From: CAZKFG01 sp964551985 | GTDB lineage: Bacteria; Bacillota; Negativicutes; Acidaminococcales; JAISLQ01 | Reading direction: 5' to 3' | Length of the DNA stretch: 64,000 nt | Assembly (NCBI GenBank): GCA_964551985.1 | Contig: CAZKFG010000001.1 | Coordinates: 62,001 to 126,000 of the forward strand | Shown: positions 43,445 to 53,174 of the stretch, piece by piece | How the letters are laid out: the number at the start of each line of letters is the position of its first letter | Numbering within the stretch: the stretch's first letter is position 1 | Program-made: the position numbers and the translations under genes | Notes under the pieces: model-generated | Database searches by the model: none | Seen by the model: only the letters and a program-made list of their open reading frames with translations | What the model was told of the DNA's origin: nothing

Positions 43445-45038
43445 TATCTTTCACCAAACTTATCTTTTGTTTTATCTTCAATAAAATACTGCCCATTACA
43501 GGTATTTTACCAAGTTCTTCTTTCGTTATACAATTTAAAATAAGTAGCATTGCAAAGTATATCAATGCACTAATACAAATAGCAACAAGCGTTGAAATAG
43601 CATTGCTTTTTACAACATTTATGCAAAAAGCATATAGAAAATGTGTGCATGCAGCCATAACTGCTCCGCAAGTAAAAACCTTAGCTAAATCAGAAAAATT
43701 AAGCCAAAAACCCGTATAGCGATGCACAAAATACAAATTCAAAATGCACGCTAAAGCAAAGTCGGCTACCGTCGCCCACGCTGCACCAATAATACCTATA
43801 CTCGGAATTGAAGTCAAAAACCAAACCATAGCTATTTTAACAAAAGCACTAATAACAATATTAATCATAGGAATGCTGGCTTTATTTATCCCTTGTAACA
43901 TTGCTGTTGTAATCTGATGCAAACCTAAAAAGAAAATACCAAAAGAGGTAACTGCTATAGCGCCCGCTGCAAGTGGCGTACCGTATAAAAGACTAGAAAT
44001 TGGCTTTGCAATAACAGCTATACCAAAAAAACACGGCACTGTAATTATTCCTGTCAACCGTACTGCCGTACTAATTCTATAATACAAACTCTGTTTATCA
44101 TTTAAAGTAAATGCTTCAGATACTGCCGGCACTAAGCTAAGTGCTAAAGAAGTGGTAGGGATTGTCGCCATTGTCAGAAGTGGCAATGCCATACCTGCTA
44201 AGTAACCAAATAAAGTTGTCGATTGCTCAACACTATAGCCTGCCACTTCCAATCTTGCAGGAACAAGCAAGGCATCAATACTTGATATTAGTGGTACAAC
44301 AGCATTAGCCAAACAAACCGGTAGTGCAATGTGCACAAGCTTTTTAATCAATTTGCCTGTAGATAGTTCATTTTCATCACAAGTTTGAGCTTCCATAGTA
44401 GGCATTTTTTGTCGCCAATAGAAAAAGCACAACACTATAAGACCTGCCGCAGCGCCAGGAACCGCACCAAACGTAGCACCTGCCGCAGCATATCCTAAAC
44501 CATAGCGCATAAAATAATATGCCAACACAATCATTGCTACAACCCGTACAAATTGTTCTACAATTTGCGATACAGCAGTAGGCAACATTTGTTGAAACCC
44601 TTGAAAATAACCACGAAAGCTAGCTAATATCGTGGCAAAAAACACAGCCGGCGCTAGTGCAAGTAAAGCATAGTACGCCCTAGAATCACGTACAAATTGA
44701 TTTTCAATAAGCCAAGCTGCCGCAAAATACAATAAAATAGATGCACACAAACCCAAAAGACACATAGCCAAAAAAGATACTTTAAATACTTTTTTAGCAC
44801 CTTTTAAATCGCCAAGTGCTATGCGTTCAGAAATAATAATAGAAATCGCAACAGGAATACCGGCAGAAGATAAAGAAGCCAAAAGCAAATAGATAGGATA
44901 AGCCATCTGGTATAAACCAATGCCTTCCCCACCTAAGAATCTAGATAACAGTATTCTACTTACTGAACCAATAACTTTTACAGATAAGCCTGCTAAAGTT
45001 AGAATAAACGCCCCTCGCAAGAAAGTATCTCTTGCCAA
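43434..45038 (-). CDS. Polysaccharide / lipid II flippase of the MOP superfamily (SpoVB/YabM-like)
   Basis: 534 residues, about 14 hydrophobic segments. Family features: RGAFILTLAGLSVKVIGSVSRILLSRFLG at the N-terminus and EGIGLYQMAYPIYLLL. In B. subtilis the equivalent position (mfd, spoVT, yabM, yabN) holds YabM. It probably moves a lipid-linked glycan across the membrane. The TTG start follows AAAGGA. It overlaps mazG by 11 nt. Confidence 0.9.
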   Translation of the reverse strand: MARDTFLRGAFILTLAGLSVKVIGSVSRILLSRFLGGEGIGLYQMAYPIYLLLASLSSAGIPVAISIIISERIALGDLKGAKKVFKVSFLAMCLLGLCASILLYFAAAWLIENQFVRDSRAYYALLALAPAVFFATILASFRGYFQGFQQMLPTAVSQIVEQFVRVVAMIVLAYYFMRYGLGYAAAGATFGAVPGAAAGLIVLCFFYWRQKMPTMEAQTCDENELSTGKLIKKLVHIALPVCLANAVVPLISSIDALLVPARLEVAGYSVEQSTTLFGYLAGMALPLLTMATIPTTSLALSLVPAVSEAFTLNDKQSLYYRISTAVRLTGIITVPCFFGIAVIAKPISSLLYGTPLAAGAIAVTSFGIFFLGLHQITTAMLQGINKASIPMINIVISAFVKIAMVWFLTSIPSIGIIGAAWATVADFALACILNLYFVHRYTGFWLNFSDLAKVFTCGAVMAACTHFLYAFCINVVKSNAISTLVAICISALIYFAMLLILNCITKEELGKIPVMGSILLKIKQKISLVKDNDK

Positions 45039-45098
45039 TATTATTACGTCCTTTCAATAAATACCAAATGATTATTAATTATAGTTAGTTTAAATGTA

Positions 45099-48000
45099 TT
45101 AAGCAACTAAAAAATCCAGTAACCTTTGAATATATTGTAAATAATTCATATCCTTAGTTAACTTTTTGACAACAAGCATTATCGGTGGTCCTTGCTTGAT
45201 AATTGCTTTATAATTTTTAGCGTGAGTAAGATTAAAAATGTTCTCAGGGTTAACAGAAGAATTTTCTTCAAAGACTATTTTTATATCATTAGATTTTAAA
45301 TCGATTGCCTTTATACCATGCTTACGACAAATACCTTTAATCATAGCTATTTTAAGTAAATTTAGCACAACATCAGGTGGGCTTGAAAATCTATCGATGA
45401 TTTCATCTAGCAAATCTTGCATGGTGTTTTTATCATCAATATAAGAAAGACGTCTATAAATATCTAGCTTTTGACCAGGGTCTTTTATGTAATCAGAAGG
45501 AATAAAAGCATCAATATTAATATCTATTGTCGGTTCAGGTAGATTTTCGTTATCCAGTGGTTGTTCTGATAGTTCTTTCATCGTTTGCTCAAGTAGTTGA
45601 CAATAAGTTTCAAAACCAACACTAAGCATGTGTCCGTGTTGTTGAGCACCCAAAATGTTCCCTGCACCTCTTATTTCTAAATCACGCATTGCAATGCGAA
45701 AACCTGCTCCTAAATCTGTAAAATCTCGAATTGCTTGCAAACGTTTTTGTGCAATCTCGCTAAGCACTCTTTTGGCAGGATAAAGAAAATAAGCAAATGC
45801 CAGTCTATTAGAGCGTCCAACGCGTCCACGCATTTGATAGAGCTGGGACAAGCCAAAATTTTGCGCATTGTGAATTATTATTGTATTTGCAAAAGGTACA
45901 TCAAGACCGTTTTCGATAATTGTTGTGGAAACTAAAATATCAAATTGTCCTTGATAAAAATCCATCATAGCTGCTTCTAAAAGATCTTCTGACATCTGAC
46001 CGTGGGCTACTTTTATCTTCAAATGGGGCAACATTTTTTGCAAATTAGCTGCCACCACATCAATATCTTTAACTTTATTATAAACATAATAGACAAAACC
46101 ACCACGCCTTATTTCTTTGGAAATGGCTTCTTTAACCAAATCCTCGTCATAATGCGTAACATAAGTCTCAACAGGCAATCTATCTTCAGGCGGAGTCTCG
46201 ATAATGCTCATATCACGAGCATTTAGTAGTCCCATATGCAGTGTGCGAGGAATAGGGGTTGCTGATAAAGATAATATATCAATCGTTTTTGACCAACGTT
46301 TAATTTTTTCTTTCTGGGCAACACCAAAACGCTGCTCTTCATCTACAATTAGTAAACCTAAATTTTTAAAAGATACATCATTTTGCAAAAGTCTATGTGT
46401 GCCAATTAAAATATCCACTTTGCCTGCAGCAACTTTTTTTAACATTTCTCTTTGTTCTTTAGCTGTTCTAAATCTGCTAACCATATCAACACTAACACCA
46501 AAATTTTGCATTCTATCGCTAAAAGTCAAAAAGTGCTGTTGTGCCAAAACAGTTGTCGGTACTAATATTGCTACTTGTTTACCATCCATAACAGCTTTAA
46601 ATGCTGCTCTTGCTGCAACCTCTGTCTTACCATAGCCTACATCACCACACAAAATTCTATCCATAGGATAAATTTTTTGCATGTCGGATTTTATTTCTTC
46701 TATAGCCTTTAGTTGATCTTGAGTTTCTTCAAATGAAAAACTTTCTTCAAACTCTCTTTGCCAAGGAGTATCTTCACTAAACGAGTGTCCGTTTAACAGC
46801 TTTCTTTGTGCTTGCATTTGCAAAAGCTCAGCTGCCATCTCGGTTATTGCTGCTTTAGCACGAGTTTTAACACGCAGCCAATCTGCTCCACCCATTTTAC
46901 TTAAGCGTACATTATGTCCATCTGAACCTATATATTTATTAAGTAGCTGTACTTGGTCTACAGGCACATACAACTTATCGTCACCAGCATAAATGATCTC
47001 TAAATAATCACGATTAATACCACTGACAAACATTGTTTTGCTGCCAACATATTTACCTATCCCATGGACATTGTGAACTACATAATCGCCTTGTTTAATT
47101 TGCGAAAAATATTTTATTTTATCGCCCTTATATTTAGGCGTAGACAAACGTTTTTTCATTCTGCCAAAAATATCTTGTTCGCTAACAAGTAGCCATTTTT
47201 CGCCTTGGAAATGTACTCCTGAGGAAAAATTATTGACAATAATCAAAACATTACCACTTTGAAAATCACTACTTTTTTCCCACAGAAGGCATTTAACATT
47301 ATACTCTTTTAACATTTGCAGCATTGCCATAGCTTTTGACGAATTGCTCAAACAAATTATTGGTTGAATCTTATCCGCAAGCCATTTTGTTAAATCGTTT
47401 GCCAAAAGTTCCATCTGTCTTTGATACGGCGTAATAGAATGAGCAATGACAGCAATCTCTTTTGTAAAATCAAGTTCATTATCCGAAAAATTTGCCATTG
47501 CCAAAACTTTATCTTTTTTACTAAGTTGTTCTTTTAACTGCTCCCAAGAAAAACCATTTGTTGGCAAGACTTGTAAAGCTTCTTTTATTTTGCTTGGGCT
47601 GTCAACAAAAAGCCATGATTTATCTGGCAGAAAGGAAATAATGCTATCAGTAGCGAGCTTTTCACCTGTATCCAAAAAACTTATTTGGATATTATCTAAC
47701 TGTTCTAACGAACGCTGAGTATTAAAATCAAAACTTCTTATACTATCTACCTGATCGTCCAGCCACTCTAACCGATAAGGCATAACATTATCAATTGCAA
47801 ATATATCGACAATTCCACCACGCACACAAAAATATCCAGGGCTTTCAACTATATCAGCCCTTTCGTAGCCCCCTTTGATTAATTCATGCAAAAAGCTACT
47901 CATATCATAAATACTACCAACAGATAAATTGATAGAACTTGCAAATAATTCTTTGGGGCTTGGTAATTTTTGACAAAAAGCCTCTACTGTTAAAAGTACT

Positions 48001-48338
48001 ATAAAAGGTTTCTCACTGTACAATTGATGCAAAATAGTTATTCTAGATGCCATTATCTCTAAGCTTTTATCATGACTTGTAAGAGTTGATAAATCATCAG
48101 GAAATAATTCTTGCACATCAGTATCAGGTAACAAAACACTAATCTCTCGCCTAAATTCACGCAAAACATCTCTATCAGGTACTACTATGACAAGAGGTTT
48201 GTTAACATCAGCAAATAAAGCTGCTGTCAACAAGCTTTTTTGGCTATTGTTGACACCAGCTAAAGAAATTTGTTTATTCTCTTTTAATATCTCTTTTATT
48301 AACTTGCTACTTTTTACAAGTTGTAAAAAACTATCCAA
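45099..48338 (-). CDS. mfd: Transcription-repair coupling factor Mfd
   Basis: 1079 residues. UvrB-like N-terminal domains (about 1-440), the RNA-polymerase interaction (CarD-like) domain with GDYVVHNVHGIGKYVG, translocase motor with GDVGYGKTEVAARAAF, DEEQRFGVAQKEK and the helicase C repeat (MRGRVGRSNRLAFAYFLYP), then the C-terminal TRCF domain. It displaces stalled polymerase and recruits UvrA. TTG start behind AGGAG. Confidence 0.98.
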   Translation of the reverse strand: MDSFLQLVKSSKLIKEILKENKQISLAGVNNSQKSLLTAALFADVNKPLVIVVPDRDVLREFRREISVLLPDTDVQELFPDDLSTLTSHDKSLEIMASRITILHQLYSEKPFIVLLTVEAFCQKLPSPKELFASSINLSVGSIYDMSSFLHELIKGGYERADIVESPGYFCVRGGIVDIFAIDNVMPYRLEWLDDQVDSIRSFDFNTQRSLEQLDNIQISFLDTGEKLATDSIISFLPDKSWLFVDSPSKIKEALQVLPTNGFSWEQLKEQLSKKDKVLAMANFSDNELDFTKEIAVIAHSITPYQRQMELLANDLTKWLADKIQPIICLSNSSKAMAMLQMLKEYNVKCLLWEKSSDFQSGNVLIIVNNFSSGVHFQGEKWLLVSEQDIFGRMKKRLSTPKYKGDKIKYFSQIKQGDYVVHNVHGIGKYVGSKTMFVSGINRDYLEIIYAGDDKLYVPVDQVQLLNKYIGSDGHNVRLSKMGGADWLRVKTRAKAAITEMAAELLQMQAQRKLLNGHSFSEDTPWQREFEESFSFEETQDQLKAIEEIKSDMQKIYPMDRILCGDVGYGKTEVAARAAFKAVMDGKQVAILVPTTVLAQQHFLTFSDRMQNFGVSVDMVSRFRTAKEQREMLKKVAAGKVDILIGTHRLLQNDVSFKNLGLLIVDEEQRFGVAQKEKIKRWSKTIDILSLSATPIPRTLHMGLLNARDMSIIETPPEDRLPVETYVTHYDEDLVKEAISKEIRRGGFVYYVYNKVKDIDVVAANLQKMLPHLKIKVAHGQMSEDLLEAAMMDFYQGQFDILVSTTIIENGLDVPFANTIIIHNAQNFGLSQLYQMRGRVGRSNRLAFAYFLYPAKRVLSEIAQKRLQAIRDFTDLGAGFRIAMRDLEIRGAGNILGAQQHGHMLSVGFETYCQLLEQTMKELSEQPLDNENLPEPTIDINIDAFIPSDYIKDPGQKLDIYRRLSYIDDKNTMQDLLDEIIDRFSSPPDVVLNLLKIAMIKGICRKHGIKAIDLKSNDIKIVFEENSSVNPENIFNLTHAKNYKAIIKQGPPIMLVVKKLTKDMNYLQYIQRLLDFLVA

Positions 48339-48356
48339 AAATTTTCTCCTAATGAA

Positions 48357-49319
48357 CTAAAGCTTCACACCATGTGGCGCACCATTTAGACTGTGGATTG
48401 CATCAATAAAACGAACTGTACCAGAACTACAACGCATAGAAATAGAGTGTGTTCTCACGCCGTCACCAAAATACTGCACCCCACGAAGCATACCGCAATC
48501 AGTAATTGCCGTTGCTGTAAAAAACGCCTCATTGCCGCCGACCAAATCATCTATTGTAAACACTTTATTAATATCTTTAATTCCCATCTTCAAAGCTCTT
48601 TGGACATCTTCTTCGTTTTCTGGCCAAAGTCTTGCTTGCATATCGCCACCAAGACACTTCATTGCCGCCGCGCCAATTACCCCTTCGGGTGCTCCGCCTA
48701 TACCTAAAAGCATATGCACGCCACTGCCTTCAATCCCTGCGCTAACAATCGGAAGTACATCACCATCAGATATAAGTTTTATTCTTGCTCCCGCGTCTCT
48801 TGCCTCTTGAATAATTTTTGCGTGACGTTCTCTATCTAAAATAACGATAACCAAGTCTTCTACTTTTCTTTCCATAGCCGAAGCAACCGCACGTAAATTT
48901 TCAGTTACAGACGCATTTATATCTATGCACCCTTTAGCACGAGGACCTACAGCAATTTTTTCCATGTACATATCTGGCGCATGTAACAATTTGCCGCGAG
49001 GTGCTATAGCCATAACCGCAATCGCGCCAGGAAGTCCTTTGGCAACAAGAGTAGTTCCTTCCAGTGGATCAACAGCAATATCTACTTCTAAACCACCTGC
49101 ACCAACTTGTTCACCAATATAGAGCATTGGTGCTTCATCCATCTCGCCTTCACCAATTACAACAGTACCTGTTATACCTATAAGATCAAAACCACGTCTC
49201 ATTGCATCTACTGCCGCTTGGTCTGAGCCATTTTTATCTCCTCTACCCATAAGCCTACCGCTAGCAATCGCCGCAGCCTCTGTTACGCGGACAAACTCCA
49301 TTGTCAATTCTCTTTTCAT
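48357..49319 (-). CDS. glpX: Class II fructose-1,6-bisphosphatase GlpX
   Basis: Gluconeogenic phosphatase, about 320 residues: MEFVRVTEAAAIASGRLMGRGDKN, the substrate and metal motif DPLEGTTLVAKG, and IGGAPEGVIGAAAMKCLGGDMQ. ATG 49319 has AAGGTG upstream; the frame extends further to 49361 without support. It follows the aldolase gene fsa, so both serve sugar phosphate metabolism. Confidence 0.97.
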   Translation of the reverse strand: MKRELTMEFVRVTEAAAIASGRLMGRGDKNGSDQAAVDAMRRGFDLIGITGTVVIGEGEMDEAPMLYIGEQVGAGGLEVDIAVDPLEGTTLVAKGLPGAIAVMAIAPRGKLLHAPDMYMEKIAVGPRAKGCIDINASVTENLRAVASAMERKVEDLVIVILDRERHAKIIQEARDAGARIKLISDGDVLPIVSAGIEGSGVHMLLGIGGAPEGVIGAAAMKCLGGDMQARLWPENEEDVQRALKMGIKDINKVFTIDDLVGGNEAFFTATAITDCGMLRGVQYFGDGVRTHSISMRCSSGTVRFIDAIHSLNGAPHGVKL

Positions 49320-49339
49320 CCCAAAACACCTTCTTATAT

Positions 49340-49984
49340 TTATTTTTTCGCCTGTTGCCAATCTGCCAAAAATTTCTCTATCCCCGATGCAGTTAAAGGG
49401 TGCTTGATAATATCTAAAATTACTTTATAAGGAATTGTGGCAATATCCGCACCCGCCAGTGCCGCTTGTGATACATGAAGTGAGTGGCGTATGCTAGCTG
49501 CAATAATTTTCGTATCAATATTGTGCAATTTAAATAAACAAGCAATCTCTTTGACTAAGCTTATGCCGTCAAAATCTATATCATCTAATCTACCAACAAA
49601 AGGGCTAACGTATGTTGCACCGGCACGAGCCGCCAAAAGAGCCTGATTGGTGCTAAAGATAAGAGTAACATTTGTTTTTATGCCAAGTTTTTTAAACTCT
49701 GCAGTTGCCTTTAGACCATCTGCGGTCATTGGAATTTTAACCACAATGTTAGGCGCTAATTTTGCCAGTTCTTGACCCTCTTTGAGCATGTTTTCAAAAT
49801 CTAGTGAAATAACCTCTGCACTAACTGGACCAAAATTAATCCCGGCAATTTGTGTAATAACTTCTTTTACGTCAAGACCTTCTTTTGCAATAAGCGATGG
49901 ATTTGTTGTAACGCCTTCAACCATTCCAAGAGCTGTCGCCTGCTCAACTTCACTAATATTTGCCGTATCAATAAATATTTTCAA
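49340..49984 (-). CDS. fsa: Transaldolase / fructose-6-phosphate aldolase (TalC/Fsa type)
   Basis: A 214-residue Schiff-base aldolase. The catalytic Lys is in IVVKIPMTADGL, and GVTTNPSLIAKEG, NVTLIFSTNQALLAARAGATYVSPFVGRLDD are typical. The short length separates it from large transaldolases; whether it works as transaldolase or F6P aldolase cannot be decided from the sequence. It is upstream of glpX. Confidence 0.95.
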   Translation of the reverse strand: MKIFIDTANISEVEQATALGMVEGVTTNPSLIAKEGLDVKEVITQIAGINFGPVSAEVISLDFENMLKEGQELAKLAPNIVVKIPMTADGLKATAEFKKLGIKTNVTLIFSTNQALLAARAGATYVSPFVGRLDDIDFDGISLVKEIACLFKLHNIDTKIIAASIRHSLHVSQAALAGADIATIPYKVILDIIKHPLTASGIEKFLADWQQAKK

Positions 49985-50038
49985 AGCCTATCTCTCCTTT
50001 ATTACTCATTAATTAAACTTTCGCCATATAAGTAAAAA

Positions 50039-50056
50039 ATCCTGCTAAAGCAGGAT
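50039..50056 (-). terminator. Terminator behind the Yip1 gene
   Basis: ATCCTGC and GCAGGAT enclose a 4-nt loop, followed by six T on the minus strand. Confidence 0.75.
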
Positions 50057-50065
50057 AATAGTAAT

Positions 50066-50623
50066 TTACTGAAAAAATGCCCCAATGAAAGTCGCAAAGT
50101 AAATTATCGCAACAAACAGAAAAATAATAATAAACATCCATGGTATGACAATCAAAAATGTTACCTGCACCATATTAAAATTATAAAGTTTTCTCATCAA
50201 CAAAGAAAATATACAATTACTCCAAAATAGCAGTACTACCATAAGTAAAAATACTTTATTGCCAATAACAGGCAGTGTTATCAAAACAGGAAGTAAAGAA
50301 AAAGGCAAACAAGAGAACATTAACCCTTTAAATAAATCTTTAATTTTAGCGTTTGCGTTGTACAAAAAATTTGCCCAACCATTAATAAAAAATGCTATCA
50401 ATATAAAAAATGCTAAAGATAACACAAATTTACATATAAAAAGTACTAATATAGAATCATAACCAAAACTCGGATACAAAAATCTAACGACAGGATAAAA
50501 AGTCAATGCTATCAAAGCAAAATAAAAACAAATGGTCGTTTTTAGACTTATTTTATCAATTTCTTGCATACCAACAGAAGGCTTAAAAAAGATTTTTGTC
50601 ACAACATCAAATAACATAAGCAT
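50066..50623 (-). CDS. Yip1-family membrane protein
   Basis: 185 residues with five hydrophobic segments and the Yip1 opening (TKIFFKPSVGMQEI, then LSLAFFILIAFFINGWANFLY). The family is known as integral membrane proteins with no firm bacterial function. It directly follows sppA (2-nt gap), so it may act in the same membrane process. Confidence 0.75.
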   Translation of the reverse strand: MLMLFDVVTKIFFKPSVGMQEIDKISLKTTICFYFALIALTFYPVVRFLYPSFGYDSILVLFICKFVLSLAFFILIAFFINGWANFLYNANAKIKDLFKGLMFSCLPFSLLPVLITLPVIGNKVFLLMVVLLFWSNCIFSLLMRKLYNFNMVQVTFLIVIPWMFIIIFLFVAIIYFATFIGAFFQ

Positions 50624-50625
50624 AA

Positions 50626-51516
50626 TCAGTATACGCCTTTTTTAACAGTGATTTTCTCTAGCAGAGTGCCAACAATTGTTTCATAATGAGTTTGCAAGCT
50701 AGCGCTTAATAAACTCTTCCATAAAACGGTTTTTTTATATTCTTTTACTTTCGGCTCACCTTGGATTCCTGCACGTTTTGCAGTTTCAGCCAAAGCATCA
50801 TAATAATTCCCCATCTGGTCCACAAGTAAAAGCTCTTTTGCTTGCAATCCTGTATAAATTCTACCATCAGCAAGGCGTCTTACAGTATCTTCAGGCATTT
50901 TTCTACCATTACTTACCTGTGCTACAAAGCTATCATACATCTGGTTAACCATTGTTTGCATAATTTGCCTCTCTTGAGGAGTCATAGGCCTATCTGGCGA
51001 CATAATATCTTTATATTGACCACTTTTTATTTTATCTTGGCTTATACCAATTTTTTTGTACAATTCTTCAACGTTCATGTATGGCACATAAACACCTATA
51101 CTGCCTGTCAAGGTAGATGGATTCGCAAAGATATAGTCTGTATCAGTAGCAAGCCAATAACCGGCAGATGCTGCCATATCACCCATAGAGGCAATAACAG
51201 GCTTACCTGTCGCTTTTAACTTTTTTAGTTCAGTAGATATTTCCTCTGCTGCAGTAACACTACCGCCAGGCGAATCAATTCTAAGCAGTACGGCTGCAAC
51301 TGACTTATCATCACGAGCAGAAATAATTTGCTGCATTATCTCATCGGCGCCAGAAGTGCTGCCAGTTAGAGAGTCTACTGTTGTAGAGTATATCGGTCCT
51401 TGTATTTTAATTACGGCAATTTGTTTATTGTCAAGTTTATTTTCGTTACCAGATAAACTTTTTAAAAAAGCTATAAGTAGAAAAGCAAACAAGACAATTA
51501 TTATAAATTTCTTCAT
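50626..51516 (-). CDS. sppA: Signal peptide peptidase SppA
   Basis: Membrane-anchored serine protease that degrades leftover signal peptides. About 296 residues: N-terminal anchor, then the ClpP-like fold with LLRIDSPGGSVTAAEEI, the nucleophile region GDMAASAGYWLAT and the general-base Lys region SGQYKDIMSPDRPMT. ATG 51516 follows GAGG; the ORF extends to TTG 51531. Gram-positive short form. Confidence 0.95.
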   Translation of the reverse strand: MKKFIIIVLFAFLLIAFLKSLSGNENKLDNKQIAVIKIQGPIYSTTVDSLTGSTSGADEIMQQIISARDDKSVAAVLLRIDSPGGSVTAAEEISTELKKLKATGKPVIASMGDMAASAGYWLATDTDYIFANPSTLTGSIGVYVPYMNVEELYKKIGISQDKIKSGQYKDIMSPDRPMTPQERQIMQTMVNQMYDSFVAQVSNGRKMPEDTVRRLADGRIYTGLQAKELLLVDQMGNYYDALAETAKRAGIQGEPKVKEYKKTVLWKSLLSASLQTHYETIVGTLLEKITVKKGVY

Positions 51517-51537
51517 TTTTCCTCTTTGCAATAGTTA

Positions 51538-53160
51538 TTATCTGTTTTTATGGAAAACTGCAGCAGCCTCAATAAATCCTTTAAAAAGTGGATGTGGATT
51601 TGTCGGACGCGATTTTAATTCTGGATGAAACTGCACTCCCACAAACCACGGATGCTTATCTTGTGGTAATTCTACAATTTCAACCAATCTATCATCAGGT
51701 GAAACACCACTTATTACAAGTCCTTTAGATTTTAATGTATCACGAAACGCATTATTAAATTCATATCTGTGGCGGTGACGTTCATAAATTATTTCATCAC
51801 CATAAGATTTTTCTGTAATTGTAGCATTTTCAACTTTACACGGATAAATGCCCAGTCTCATAGTGCCGCCTTTTTCATCAATTGATGTTTGATCAGGCAT
51901 TAAATCAATTACAGGAAATGGTAAATCATTGACAAATTCGCTACTATTAGCCCCTTCTAAAGAACATACACTACGGGCAAATTCAATAACACTACACTGC
52001 ATACCAAGACAAATACCAAAAAACGGCACGTTGTTTTCTCTAGCATAAGTTATCGCTTTTATCTTGCCTTCTATACCACGTTCGCCAAAACCACCAGGAA
52101 CCAAGATTCCATCAACGTCTTTTAATAGTTCATTAATATCTTGATTTTCTTTTTCCACTTCTTCAGCATTTATCCATTTAATATCAATACCAACATCATT
52201 AGCAAGTCCTGCGTGTTTTAATGCCTCTGATACGCTAAGATAAGCATCGTGTAAGTTTACATATTTACCAACAATTGCAATTTTCACAGTATAATCTTGT
52301 GGTTTTAACATTTTTTCCACCATATTATACCAATCTTGCATATCTTTAACTCTCGGCTCTAATTTTAATTTTTCAATTACAATTTTGTCCATACCCTGCT
52401 CTTCGAGCATTATAGGTACTTGATAAATACTTTTTGCTGTATAGTTTAAAATTACAGCTTCTGGATCTATGTCACAAAACATTGCCAGTTTATCACGCAT
52501 TTCATCAGATAAAGTATGTTCCGAGCGGCAAACTATAATATCAGGTGTTATACCAATTCCTCTTAGCTCTTTAACGCTATGTTGAGTAGGCTTAGTTTTC
52601 AGTTCACCTGCAGCACCAATATATGGCAAAAGCGTCACATGGACATACAAAACATCGCTCTTCGATAAATCTTTTCTAACTTGTCTAATCGCTTCTAAAA
52701 ACGGCAAACTTTCAATATCGCCAACAGTGCCGCCAACTTCTGTGATAACAATATCAGCATTGTCTTGTTGCGCGACTCTATAAATACGCTCTTTAATTTC
52801 GTTTGTAATGTGCGGTATAACTTGTACAGTACTACCTAAATAATCACCTTTACGTTCTTTATTAATCACTGATAGATATATTTTACCTGCTGTAACACTA
52901 GAACTTTTAGATAAATTGGCATCAATAAATCTTTCATAATGACCTAAATCAAGGTCAGTCTCACCGCCGTCGTCTGTAACAAAAACTTCACCATGTTGAT
53001 ACGGGCTCATTGTACCTGGATCAACATTTATATAAGGGTCAAATTTTTGTATCGTAACCTTAAAACCTCTCGCCTTTAAAAGTCTGCCTAGTGCCGCCGC
53101 CGTTATGCCTTTGCCTAGAGAAGAAACTACTCCGCCTGTTACAAAAATATACTTTGCCAT
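51538..53160 (-). CDS. pyrG: CTP synthase
   Basis: Makes CTP from UTP. 540 residues: synthase domain (MAKYIFVTGGVVSSLGKGITAAALGRLLKARG, TEVGGTVGDIESLPFLEA) and a class I glutaminase domain with the nucleophile in GICLGMQ and His-Glu in GVQFHPELKSRP. It follows argS by 14 nt and precedes sppA. Confidence 0.99.
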   Translation of the reverse strand: MAKYIFVTGGVVSSLGKGITAAALGRLLKARGFKVTIQKFDPYINVDPGTMSPYQHGEVFVTDDGGETDLDLGHYERFIDANLSKSSSVTAGKIYLSVINKERKGDYLGSTVQVIPHITNEIKERIYRVAQQDNADIVITEVGGTVGDIESLPFLEAIRQVRKDLSKSDVLYVHVTLLPYIGAAGELKTKPTQHSVKELRGIGITPDIIVCRSEHTLSDEMRDKLAMFCDIDPEAVILNYTAKSIYQVPIMLEEQGMDKIVIEKLKLEPRVKDMQDWYNMVEKMLKPQDYTVKIAIVGKYVNLHDAYLSVSEALKHAGLANDVGIDIKWINAEEVEKENQDINELLKDVDGILVPGGFGERGIEGKIKAITYARENNVPFFGICLGMQCSVIEFARSVCSLEGANSSEFVNDLPFPVIDLMPDQTSIDEKGGTMRLGIYPCKVENATITEKSYGDEIIYERHRHRYEFNNAFRDTLKSKGLVISGVSPDDRLVEIVELPQDKHPWFVGVQFHPELKSRPTNPHPLFKGFIEAAAVFHKNR

Positions 53161-53174
53161 AAATCCTCCTACCT

